Positions 6,245-12,660 of a stretch of 15,982 nucleotides of DNA are shown here, piece after piece. Position 1 is the first letter of the stretch. The number at the start of each line of letters is the position of its first letter. The notes under the pieces are model-generated. The model made no database searches. It saw nothing but the letters and a program-made list of their open reading frames with translations, and was not told the DNA's origin. The translations under genes were made by a program, and so were the position numbers. The stretch comes from CAXBYZ01 sp043826085 (GTDB lineage Bacteria; Patescibacteriota; Microgenomatia; UBA1400; CG1-02-47-37), in assembly GCA_043826085.1 (NCBI GenBank), contig JBDRQW010000061.1, positions 1 to 15,982 on the forward strand. The letters run 5' to 3'.

Positions 6245-7363
6245 ATGAAAAATTCAATAAATCCACAAAAGACTCCCGGAGTGGGAACTTCTTTCACTCC
6301 GGGAGTGGAATCTCTCAAGCCTCGTTGGTTCGGAACCCTCAGGCCTCGTTGGTTACGAACTTTCCGATATTTAGTTCGTAACCTTGTAATTTTAACCCTT
6401 TTCCTCCTCCTCCCCACTCCCGCCCACGCCCAAACCACCTCTCTATCTATCTGGCCCCCGCTTTTACAAGCCACCATCCAACCAGGAAAAGCCATCACCC
6501 AAGTTTATCGACTCAAAAACCTGGGCGACGATACCACCATCACCACCGCCCTAAAATCTTTCACTCCCTCAGACGAACTTGGACATGTAAAATTATTAGG
6601 TTCCGAACTTTCACCCTCATTCTTCTCCTTCCAAAATGCAGATATCGACTCCTTCCCCACCACCTTTCCTCTAAAAGCCGGCCAAACCCAAGAACTGGTT
6701 TTAAAAATTAAGATTCCGGCCAACCAACCCGAAGCCGACCACTACCTCACCCTTCTCTTTGAATCAAACACCACCGGCCTGATCGGTGGCACCGGCACGA
6801 CTAACCAAGCCACCATCGGCTCAAACATTTTACTTACCATATCCAACGACGGCCAACCCCTAAAATCCGCCAAAATCGAAGAATTCAAAGTTGAGGGTTC
6901 GGAACTTCCAGTCCCGCGGACGCGGGACGATCCTCGACGAATGTCGAGGCTAGTTCCGAACCTTTCCAAGATTGGCCTCCTCGACTCCTTCTCCCCCATC
7001 TCCTTTCTCCTCCGTGTTAAAAACACCGGCACCACTCTTTTCAAAGCCATCGGTCAAATCGAAATTACCAACACCTTCAAAAAAACCGTCGCCACTCTCC
7101 CCCTCCGCGAAGACAATATTCTTGCTGGCTCAATCCGATCCCTCACCTCCGAGGTGAAAGAAGTTCACACCTCGGAGGTGGACGGAATCTCTTGGTCTCC
7201 CACCTTCCCCATCGGACTCTATTCAGCTACCGCCACCATCACACCTCAAGATTCAACCAACACCATCACCTCCACTATTACTTTCCTAGTCCTCCCTTAC
7301 AAGGCTTTACTTTTTATTTTCTTAATTTTCGTTTTATTCCGTTTGACAAAACGAAAAAAATAA
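6245..7363 (+). CDS. DUF916/WxL-interacting-like anchored surface protein, partner of pair 1
   Basis: A 372-residue protein with a late signal-peptide core (about 47-57) and a likely cut after AHA62. It has two beta domains (about 63-200 and 248-348) and one C-terminal membrane helix (about 352-366) ending RLTKRKK. The pattern (PPLLQATIQPG, LKNLGDDTTI, ADHYLTLLFES) resembles the DUF916/WxL-interacting architecture of Gram-positive surface complexes and is clearly paralogous to the 8840-9865 protein. Both share EFKV, T(N)xF(K/N)KTVA, FG/IGxY and LPYK before the membrane helix. In-frame repeat clusters fill residues 10-46, 218-240 and 300-313, exactly where the paralogue is shorter. It starts 3 bases after the preceding stop, so the two genes are probably translated together. 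The role is inferred, not shown. Confidence 0.75.
   Translation: MKNSINPQKTPGVGTSFTPGVESLKPRWFGTLRPRWLRTFRYLVRNLVILTLFLLLPTPAHAQTTSLSIWPPLLQATIQPGKAITQVYRLKNLGDDTTITTALKSFTPSDELGHVKLLGSELSPSFFSFQNADIDSFPTTFPLKAGQTQELVLKIKIPANQPEADHYLTLLFESNTTGLIGGTGTTNQATIGSNILLTISNDGQPLKSAKIEEFKVEGSELPVPRTRDDPRRMSRLVPNLSKIGLLDSFSPISFLLRVKNTGTTLFKAIGQIEITNTFKKTVATLPLREDNILAGSIRSLTSEVKEVHTSEVDGISWSPTFPIGLYSATATITPQDSTNTITSTITFLVLPYKALLFIFLIFVLFRLTKRKK
6271..6383. repeat. Composite repeat cluster in the signal-peptide n-region
   Basis: A 37-bp hairpin element (6271-6307, spacer GGAACTTCTTT) is followed by two direct copies of CCTCGTTGGTT plus (C/A)(G/C)GAAC (6320-6336 and 6344-6360). Then comes an 11-bp stem, GGTTACGAACT (6351-6361) with AGTTCGTAACC (6373-6383). 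It is translated as residues 10-46, rich in Arg and Trp (RWFGTLRPRWLRT). The cluster parallels 10071-10153. Confidence 0.85.
6896..6962. repeat. Cloverleaf-like element: outer stem with two inner hairpins
   Basis: The outer stem is GGTTCGGAACT (6896-6906) with AGTTCCGAACC (6952-6962). Inner hairpin 1 is GTCCCGC/GCGGGAC (6911-6917, 6922-6928) and inner hairpin 2 is CCTCGAC/GTCGAGG (6932-6938, 6943-6949). The linkers are TCCA, GAT and CT. It is in frame as GSELPVPRTRDDPRRMSR and following residues. A second copy with compensatory changes is at 15238-15307. Confidence 0.88.
7144..7180. repeat. 37-bp hairpin element, variant arms
   Basis: Arms CACCTCCGAGGTG and CACCTCGGAGGTG flank the spacer AAAGAAGTTCA. 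The spacer is identical to that at 8878-8914 and 13782-13818. The arms differ at paired positions, so pairing is preserved. It is translated as TSEVKEVHTSEV in a loop of the second beta domain. Confidence 0.88.
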
Positions 7364-7366
7364 AAC

Positions 7367-7396
7367 TTGACAAAGCTATATATATATATATATATT
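7367..7396 (+). promoter_or_regulatory. Promoter with (TA)9 tract for the second surface pair
   Basis: TTGACA (7367-7372) begins 4 bases after the preceding stop. It is followed by AAGC and an unbroken TA tract (7377-7394) ending in TATATT (7391-7396), 18 bases from the -35 and 6 bases before the ATG at 7403. The TTG at 7367 could be misread as a start codon of a 12-residue-longer protein, but it is the -35 box. Slippage in the tract would change -35/-10 geometry or the distance to the ATG. Confidence 0.7.
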
Positions 7397-7402
7397 AAAC
7401 CT

Positions 7403-8836
7403 ATGAAACGCTTATTAGCCAAACTTGCTATTATCTCAATCCTTGTTACTTCAACTCAAAGCTTTTTTTTAATCTCTCCCCCCGAACTTGACTCAGCCAA
7501 TTTAACCTCTGCCAAAGACACGCTTTCCAGCTCCCGTTTGTCATATTACAATGCCTTATCCGCCGGCAATACGGTTGGCTCAACCTTAGTTCAAGTCAAG
7601 ACCTCCGGCATGCCCTCTGACTCAACTGCCAATCTTTTTACCGGTGATTCTGTTTGGATCGGTAATTCAATTACCGGCACTAACTATACAGTTGACGATA
7701 TTTTAGATACTGACGAATTTCAAATTACCTCAGCTTTAGGTTCCGGCGATACCGAAGAAGACGATCTTGTCATTGCAACTCGTTCAGCCACTCACACCCT
7801 TACTTTTACCACTGCCACCGCTATTCAAAACGGAGCTATTAGAATCCTTATTCCATCCGGTGCTAATGCCAATACCGACGGCATTCCCAACCATGACGGT
7901 TTTGATTTTAACGGCATGACTGCCAGTGACTTAACTCAACCAACCGGTGGTGGCGTTACCTCTTGGGATACTACCAATGCTCCAACTGCCACAGCTTCCG
8001 GAGGCACTCATTGCACTGCCGGTAATCACTGTTTTGAAGCCCGCTATAATGGGACCAACACTGCTGCTACCGCTTTAACTTTTGTTATTGGTGGCACTAA
8101 TAAATTAATAAATCCGGCCAAATCAGGCTCTACCGAAGGTTCAGCTGATACTTATACTGTCACTATCCAACATTTAGGCTCACAAACCAACGGCTATCCG
8201 GTGATTGATTCCACAACTGTTAAAATCGCTGTTGTTGAATCGGTCCGGGTTACCGCCACTGTTGATCCAACTATTACTTTTGCAGTTACTGCAGTTGGTA
8301 TTGGCACTACCGCTTGCGGTAATCCCGTTGATGTGGCCAGTACCCCGACTACTATTCCTTTTGGCACTCTTTCCTTAAACACATTTACAGATCTCGCTCA
8401 AACTTTAACAATTTCCACTAATGCTGACGACGGTTATGCTGTTACTGTTCTTGAAAACGATCAATTGGGTAAAGACGGTGGCACTGACCCTCTTATTATT
8501 GATGCTATTGGTGCCGGGGCTATGACTGATGATCTTCAAGATGACTGGCATACCAACACTCAAAACGGCTTTGCCTACTCTCTGGATAATGACGATGCAG
8601 CTTCAATTGACTTTCAATATAGTGATTCCAGTGGAGGCAGTTGCGTTACCGGCACTTTTTGTGCCAAACAATTTCCGGCCAATGCCGACCCGGATACCGC
8701 CGAAAGAATATTTTATTCCGGCACTGTAGCTGACGCTGAAAATGCTTATATTTGTTACCGCATTTCCATCGGCGCCACCCAAGAAGCCGGCGACTATGAA
8801 AATAATATTACTTACACTGCCACGGCAACTTTTTAA
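7403..8836 (+). CDS. Large secreted beta-rich surface protein, member A of pair 2
   Basis: A 477-residue protein from the ATG at 7403, right after its promoter. A basic start and hydrophobic helix (5-25) form a signal peptide. The mature N-terminus (about 33-130: LTSAKDTLSSSRLSYYNAL, GDSVWIGNSITGTNYTVDDI) and the next beta domain (130-285) look like a recurrent CPR secreted protein that I know only as hypothetical. The C-terminal part (about 318-477: FGTLSLNTFTDL, TLTISTNADDGYAVTV, AGDYENNITYTA) is homologous to the C-terminal half of the 5510-6241 protein. Several Cys pairs (C204/C210, C414/C420) could form disulfides. No palindromic repeats are present. Codons end more often in T than in the first pair. 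The anchored partner starts 3 bases downstream. A surface-layer or adhesion role is possible but unproven. Confidence 0.78.
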   Translation: MKRLLAKLAIISILVTSTQSFFLISPPELDSANLTSAKDTLSSSRLSYYNALSAGNTVGSTLVQVKTSGMPSDSTANLFTGDSVWIGNSITGTNYTVDDILDTDEFQITSALGSGDTEEDDLVIATRSATHTLTFTTATAIQNGAIRILIPSGANANTDGIPNHDGFDFNGMTASDLTQPTGGGVTSWDTTNAPTATASGGTHCTAGNHCFEARYNGTNTAATALTFVIGGTNKLINPAKSGSTEGSADTYTVTIQHLGSQTNGYPVIDSTTVKIAVVESVRVTATVDPTITFAVTAVGIGTTACGNPVDVASTPTTIPFGTLSLNTFTDLAQTLTISTNADDGYAVTVLENDQLGKDGGTDPLIIDAIGAGAMTDDLQDDWHTNTQNGFAYSLDNDDAASIDFQYSDSSGGSCVTGTFCAKQFPANADPDTAERIFYSGTVADAENAYICYRISIGATQEAGDYENNITYTATATF

Positions 8837-8839
8837 AAT

Positions 8840-9865
8840 ATGAAAAAATTCCTGCCCATAACAAAAACTTTCCAAAACACTCCCGGAGTGAAAGAAGTTC
8901 ACACTCCGGGAGTGAAGTTTCTTCTTCTCTTTCTTGCAATTTTTTCTCTATCATTAGCCGCCCCCGTTCGGGCCCAGGAATCCATTTCTATCACCGCCAT
9001 TCCCCCACGCCTTGAACTCACCGCTTTACCCGGCGCCACTCTTCAGGAAACAATTAAAATCAAAAATAATTCTGACACGGAATTGGCTTTTACAGTTCAA
9101 TCCAGCGACTTTATTGTCAACGACGACCAAGGTACTCCAATCGCAGTCTCAGAAATTGTTTCCGGTCGCTGGTCTTTATCTTCTTGGCTAACTGCTTCTC
9201 CTAAAAAAATCTTGCTTGCCCCCAACCAAACTCAAAGCATTGATCTAATCATTACTATGCCTGATGACGCCTTAGCCGGCGGTCGTTATGCCATGATAAC
9301 TTACCAGCCAATTACAGAAGGTCAAATGCAAGCCGGAACCGGTTCAGCCATTCAACAAAAAGTCGGTACTTTAATTTATTTAAATGTTATTGGTGATGTC
9401 ACCAAAGCCGCTTATTTAAAAGAATTTAAAGTTGATAAGCCATTTAAACAATACGGTCCGATTAATCTTTTTGCCCAAATCGAAAATCTGGGCGATATCC
9501 ATCTTAGGCCCACTGGTTCAATAATTATTACTAATTTATTTAATAAAACTGTTGCTGATCTTAAGCTTGACGAAAAAAACATTTTCCCTTTTGCTTCCCG
9601 CACTTATGAATTTGAAGTTCCGGGTAAATGGCGTTTTGGCAAATACCAAGCTGAACTGACTGCCTTAGCCGGCGACTCTGAAGTTTCAATCAACGGCTTA
9701 ATTTACTTTTGGATTCTCCCCTACAAAGAATTATCCGCAATCGCTTTAGCCATATTGGTTGTTATCATTCTTATTATTATTTTAAAAAAGAAAAAATCTA
9801 AACCCACCCCACCGCCTCAAAATATTATAGCCGAAACCCCGGAAACCACTCCCCCAACCACTTAA
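8840..9865 (+). CDS. DUF916/WxL-interacting-like anchored surface protein, partner of pair 2
   Basis: A 341-residue protein whose signal-peptide core (about 27-41) follows an inserted TPGVKEVHTPGV (14-25), with likely cleavage after VRA45. A first beta domain (about 48-160: PPRLELTALPGATLQE, KIKNNSDTELAF, GGRYAMITYQ) matches the DUF916 style. A second (about 190-290: YLKEFKVDKP, TGSIIITNLFNKTVADL) corresponds to the membrane-proximal domain. It ends with a membrane helix (297-315), a Lys stop-transfer and a Pro/Thr-rich cytoplasmic tail. It is paralogous to 6245-7363 but lacks that protein's internal repeats, so it shows the ancestral loop lengths. It follows its partner gene by 3 bases without a Shine-Dalgarno. 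Binding to a secreted partner or to peptidoglycan is inferred from the WxL systems. Confidence 0.78.
   Translation: MKKFLPITKTFQNTPGVKEVHTPGVKFLLLFLAIFSLSLAAPVRAQESISITAIPPRLELTALPGATLQETIKIKNNSDTELAFTVQSSDFIVNDDQGTPIAVSEIVSGRWSLSSWLTASPKKILLAPNQTQSIDLIITMPDDALAGGRYAMITYQPITEGQMQAGTGSAIQQKVGTLIYLNVIGDVTKAAYLKEFKVDKPFKQYGPINLFAQIENLGDIHLRPTGSIIITNLFNKTVADLKLDEKNIFPFASRTYEFEVPGKWRFGKYQAELTALAGDSEVSINGLIYFWILPYKELSAIALAILVVIILIIILKKKKSKPTPPPQNIIAETPETTPPTT
8878..8914. repeat. 37-bp hairpin element in a signal-peptide n-region
   Basis: Arms CACTCCCGGAGTG and CACTCCGGGAGTG are exact reverse complements around AAAGAAGTTCA. It is translated as TPGVKEVHTPGV between the basic start and the hydrophobic core of the signal peptide. 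Confidence 0.9.
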
Positions 9866-9915
9866 ACACTTAAACAAAAATCAATATCTTAACCCCTTAA
9901 CTTAACTAATTTTCT

Positions 9916-10001
9916 TTTACAAGGGTTCAACCCTTGTAAATTATTTTCCCACCTTTCCCTCAAGAGTATTTTTACAAAGGTTGAACCTTTGTAAAAATAC
10001 T
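9916..10001. repeat. Two intergenic palindromes
   Basis: 9916-9940 is a perfect 25-bp palindrome (TTTACAAGGGTT, C, AACCCTTGTAAA). 9965-10001 is a perfect 37-bp palindrome with inner arms ACAAAGGTT and AACCTTTGT around G9983. They share the ACAA(A/G)GG design but differ in sequence. Placed after the last gene of pair 2 and before the next promoter, they may serve as transcript-end hairpins. Confidence 0.88.
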
Positions 10002-10023
10002 ACCCTTCTACTTTATCATAGGC

Positions 10024-10029
10024 TATACT
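10024..10029 (+). promoter_or_regulatory. -10 box (TATACT) of the Ig-like surface gene
   Basis: TATACT ends 6 bases before the ATG at 10036, so transcription would begin on the start codon. No good -35 is visible; that region abuts the end of the 37-bp palindrome. Confidence 0.45.
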
Positions 10030-10035
10030 AAACTC

Positions 10036-11244
10036 ATGCTGTCCGCCACCAATAAAGGTTTCAATGAAAACACTCCCGGAGTGGAATCTCGTTGGTTCGG
10101 AACTTTCAGGCCTCGTTGGTTACGAACTCTAAGATGTTTAAAAGTTCGTAACCTTCTCTTTGTATTTTTTCTCCTCCTCCCTCTCCCCATTCACGCCTCC
10201 ACTCAATCCGAATTTAGTTCTTCTCAGGTCTCGGCTACTGTTCCGGACAGTCAATCCCCAAGCACTCCCATCTTAATCTCGCCAACCAACAATTCCACCA
10301 TCAATTCCTCCTCTCCCGCTTTTATCTTTGAAACCTCAACAGATAACGTAGCTGTCCACAAATACGAACTCTGGCTTAATGAAATAAAAAACACTGAAAT
10401 CCTTCATTCCTCAACCACCACCATCTCCATCACTGCCACCTCAGCCTTAACTGATGGCCAACATACCTGGAAAATCAAAGCCGTTGATACTTCCGGCAAC
10501 ACCACTGACTCAGCTACTTGGACTTTTATTGTTGATACCACTGCCCCCATAATCTTAATAAATCAAATTGCTGAGCACCAAGTTACTCTCTCCTCTCAAG
10601 ATAATTCAACTATCCCCGCCAATTACTCCCTCACCACCACCAATCAACTGCCAACTTTTACCGGCTCTTCTGAAGCCAATGCCAATATTGTCATTATCCT
10701 TACCTCAGCCTCAACCCAATATACTTTTACTACCACTGCCAACTCTAACGCCTCCTTCACCCTAACCCCTAACTTTCAACTTGGTACCGGCAACTATACT
10801 GTTTCTATATCAGCTACTGATCTAGCCTCAAACTCATCAAGCCTACCCTCATTTTCCCTTATTATCAAACCAACCATCGCTGTTACTACCATCACCATTC
10901 CCTTGCCTACACCCTTAAAAGACTTATCCTTTAATCTGCCTTTTACTCCCACTCTAATTATTCCTAAATTACCAGCCGGTCTAACCGCTTTTCCTCTTAC
11001 CACGGAAAGCCCCAACTTGATAACCTACCTCCCCTGGCTAATTATTTTATCTTTACTTAGTCACATATATTGCAAAATCAAACAATATCACAAGATATAC
11101 TTATATATCACCCTTATTGTCCCTATTTTTATTCTTATCTATTTATCTCTAGCCACCCTCCACTGGCTACCGATATTTTTTTTACTCATGTTAACTTTTG
11201 TTATATACTATACTCATAAGCATGCCAAAGAAAAAACAACTTAA
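10036..11244 (+). CDS. Ig/FN3-like surface protein with C-terminal membrane helices
   Basis: A 402-residue protein. Residues 12-38 are encoded by inserted repeats (TPGVESRWFGTFRPRWLRT). The signal-peptide core follows at 40-51, with likely cleavage after IHA54. A fibronectin/Ig-like domain spans about 75-168 (TPILISPTNNSTI, DGQHTWKIKAVDTSGN). A second bacterial Ig-like domain spans about 200-277 (PTFTGSSEANANIVI, GNYTVSISATDLASNSS). Three hydrophobic segments (331-346, 353-375, 376-392) anchor the C-terminus. Such proteins display adhesive or structural domains on the cell surface. It has its own -10 box and reads out of the block toward the antitoxin gene, which overlaps its last 23 bases. 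The N-terminus is strikingly similar at DNA level to that of the 6245 gene although the mature proteins are unrelated. Confidence 0.75.
   Translation: MLSATNKGFNENTPGVESRWFGTFRPRWLRTLRCLKVRNLLFVFFLLLPLPIHASTQSEFSSSQVSATVPDSQSPSTPILISPTNNSTINSSSPAFIFETSTDNVAVHKYELWLNEIKNTEILHSSTTTISITATSALTDGQHTWKIKAVDTSGNTTDSATWTFIVDTTAPIILINQIAEHQVTLSSQDNSTIPANYSLTTTNQLPTFTGSSEANANIVIILTSASTQYTFTTTANSNASFTLTPNFQLGTGNYTVSISATDLASNSSSLPSFSLIIKPTIAVTTITIPLPTPLKDLSFNLPFTPTLIIPKLPAGLTAFPLTTESPNLITYLPWLIILSLLSHIYCKIKQYHKIYLYITLIVPIFILIYLSLATLHWLPIFFLLMLTFVIYYTHKHAKEKTT
10071..10153. repeat. Composite repeat cluster in the signal-peptide n-region
   Basis: One arm of the 37-bp element (10071-10083) is followed by CTCGTTGGTTCGGAAC and CCTCGTTGGTTACGAAC (10111-10127). 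An 11-bp stem follows, GGTTACGAACT (10118-10128) with AGTTCGTAACC (10143-10153). It has the same order of parts as 6298-6383. Confidence 0.85.
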
Positions 11245-11506
11245 AACCATACCAAAATTCAAAACCGAAGATCAAGAAAGAGATTTCTGGGCTATTCATG
11301 ACACTTCCGATTACTTTGACTTTTTAAAACCAGTTCATCTCGACCTATCCAAACTCAAACCCTCTACCAAACCCATCACCATCAGATTGCCTGAGTCTCT
11401 TCTTGACGCCTTAAAAACCTTGGCCAACAAAAAAGACGTTCCTTACCAATCCCTCATGAAAGTCTTTTTAGACGAAAAAGTCCGTCAAGAATTCCAATAT
11501 AACTAA
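11222..11506 (+). CDS. BrnA/CopG-type ribbon-helix-helix antitoxin, orphan
   Basis: A 94-residue protein from the ATG at 11222, which overlaps the 3' end of the upstream gene; the upstream in-frame ATG at 11198 would add only hydrophobic read-through of that gene. The N-terminal KFKTEDQERDFWAIHDTSDY and the C-terminal RHH (KPITIRLPESLLDALKTLA) are typical of the BrnA/CopG-like antitoxin group, which binds operators and neutralises a BrnT-type RNase. No toxin gene lies beside it: the upstream neighbour is a surface protein and the downstream one is convergent. It may be a solitary regulator or a remnant of a toxin-antitoxin pair. Confidence 0.75.
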   Translation: MPKKKQLKTIPKFKTEDQERDFWAIHDTSDYFDFLKPVHLDLSKLKPSTKPITIRLPESLLDALKTLANKKDVPYQSLMKVFLDEKVRQEFQYN

Positions 11507-11535
11507 CAACATCAAATCCCCTCAACTCCAATTAC

Positions 11536-12318
11536 CTAAATTCCTGCGGTTTTTGCCATCACTACCAACCTTGAAAACAACTCCCTTGCTTTATCTGCCT
11601 GCCAATCCGGTGGCAATAGCTTTCGGGGTAACCCGGGATCCTTTAACAATAGATAAAAGTACCTATCAAATACCTCTTTAAATCCACCTTTGGACTGTTG
11701 CAATAACACAATATTCTGCCGGGCTAACTTTAGCAAACGATCAGCCTTATTGATAAGTTCCAAATAACCCATACCAGTTTGATCTAGTTGCCATAATTGC
11801 CTGGCCATCTTCAAATCATCCCCCAAAATCATCTTTCTAGACTCAATAATTTGGGCCTTTTCTTGCCATTTCTTCGCTAAAAATAGGCTTTTTGTCTCTT
11901 GACTTACAGAAAAAGGGGTCACGTACACCCCCCGAGCCACTCTTTTATACCCTAACCGCCCCAAACTACTCCCTACTTGCCTACTTTCACTCCCCATCCC
12001 CTCAACAATAACAATCCTCCAAATCCTATCCCAAACCTTCCTCTGACCCCTGTAAACCGGCAATTGGTTTAGTAATTTCTCTCTCCCCAAACCGGTTAAT
12101 CGAAAAGATGACTGGTTCCCTCTTGTAATCTTATCTAAGCTACCGGATCTGGTTAATCTGATAGCAGCATCCCTAACCGACCCCTGCTCAAACTTAGACA
12201 ATCTAAAGTACAAAAACTCATAAGGCTTATACTCATACCCCTCAGTCTTTCTCAGAAAATCATACTCAGAAGCTAGAGCAAATAGTAATTTAGTTTTTAA
12301 TATTCTCATATTATGCAT
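11536..12318 (-). CDS. PaaX-like transcriptional regulator
   Basis: A 260-residue protein. The N-terminal winged helix (about 7-85: EGSVRDAAIRLTRSGSL-like region and FRLTGLGREKLL) is followed by a Cas2-like ferredoxin fold (about 98-135: WRIVIVEGMG, LGRLGYKRVARGVYVTP). The C-terminal PaaX domain ends with DPGLPRKLLPPDWQAD (227-242), the signature of the family. PaaX proteins are repressors of aromatic-catabolism genes, but CPR members have no such pathway nearby and the target here is unknown. The start could be the ATG at 12318 or the one at 12309; GGGGAG at 12321-12326 is too close to the first and about 11 bases from the second. Its promoter is strong, and the 342-base region toward 12661 could contain its operator. 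Confidence 0.85.
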   Translation of the reverse strand: MHNMRILKTKLLFALASEYDFLRKTEGYEYKPYEFLYFRLSKFEQGSVRDAAIRLTRSGSLDKITRGNQSSFRLTGLGREKLLNQLPVYRGQRKVWDRIWRIVIVEGMGSESRQVGSSLGRLGYKRVARGVYVTPFSVSQETKSLFLAKKWQEKAQIIESRKMILGDDLKMARQLWQLDQTGMGYLELINKADRLLKLARQNIVLLQQSKGGFKEVFDRYFYLLLKDPGLPRKLLPPDWQADKARELFSRLVVMAKTAGI

Positions 12319-12340
12319 TACTCCCCAACATCATAATACC

Positions 12341-12369
12341 ATTAAACACTGCACAAATCTATTTGTCAA
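12341..12369 (-). promoter_or_regulatory. Promoter of the PaaX-like gene
   Basis: On the minus strand TTGACA (12364-12369) and TTTAAT (12341-12346) are exactly 17 bases apart. The predicted start near 12334 leaves a short leader of 15-25 bases, unlike most genes here. Confidence 0.65.
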
Positions 12370-12377
12370 TAGATATT

Positions 12378-12431
12378 CTTAATTCTTAATACTTAATACT
12401 TAATTCTTAGCAAAATCAAGATTTGATTTTG
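12378..12431. repeat. Four tandem heptamers and an adjacent hairpin
   Basis: Four copies of CTTAAT(T/A) run head to tail at 12378-12405. They are followed by a perfect 9-bp stem, CAAAATCAA (12411-12419) and TTGATTTTG (12423-12431), with a 3-base loop. They lie upstream of the PaaX promoter, in a place suited to regulator binding. Confidence 0.6.
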
Positions 12432-12649
12432 TTTATATCCCAATTATATACTTTGATATACTCCCCAACCATCCATGAAAACATCGTGAAACTATTCATC
12501 AATCATAATTCATCAATCTTACCTTATTTTTCTCTGTAAAACAGAGAAAAAAATACCCCCATTGTAACCTTGCTATTTTTCTTATTAATATAGACCTAGT
12601 TAACAAATAACCTGGTGTAATTAAATATAACTACAGAGGTTAACAAAAA
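12432..12649. other. A+T-rich divergent control region without genes
   Basis: No coding frame is credible here. Visible structure is an 11-bp direct repeat ATTCATCAATC (12494-12504 and 12508-12518) and an 11-bp stem with A/T flanks, TTTTTCTCTGT (12527-12537) with ACAGAGAAAAA (12541-12551). GTTAACAAA also occurs twice (12599-12607 and 12639-12647). TTAACA (12600) with TAAATA (12622) 16 bases on is a weak promoter candidate for 12661. Confidence 0.45.
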
Positions 12650-12654
12650 AGGAG
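12650..12654 (+). promoter_or_regulatory. Shine-Dalgarno AGGAG of the small membrane protein
   Basis: AGGAG is 6 bases before the ATG at 12661. It is the only clear ribosome binding site at a gene start in this window, which supports real translation of the small gene and points to different or stronger expression. Confidence 0.65.
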
Positions 12655-12660
12655 ACATCT

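Noticed and set aside
6742..7050. Minus-strand frame over the cloverleaf element
   Set aside because: It mirrors the 6245 gene, whose domains and membrane helix are recognisable. The frame is open because of the repeat.
7367..7402. TTG-initiated N-terminal extension of the 7403 gene
   Set aside because: The TTG is the first half of a TTGACA -35 box and the extra codons are the TA tract. The ATG at 7403 directly precedes a normal signal peptide.
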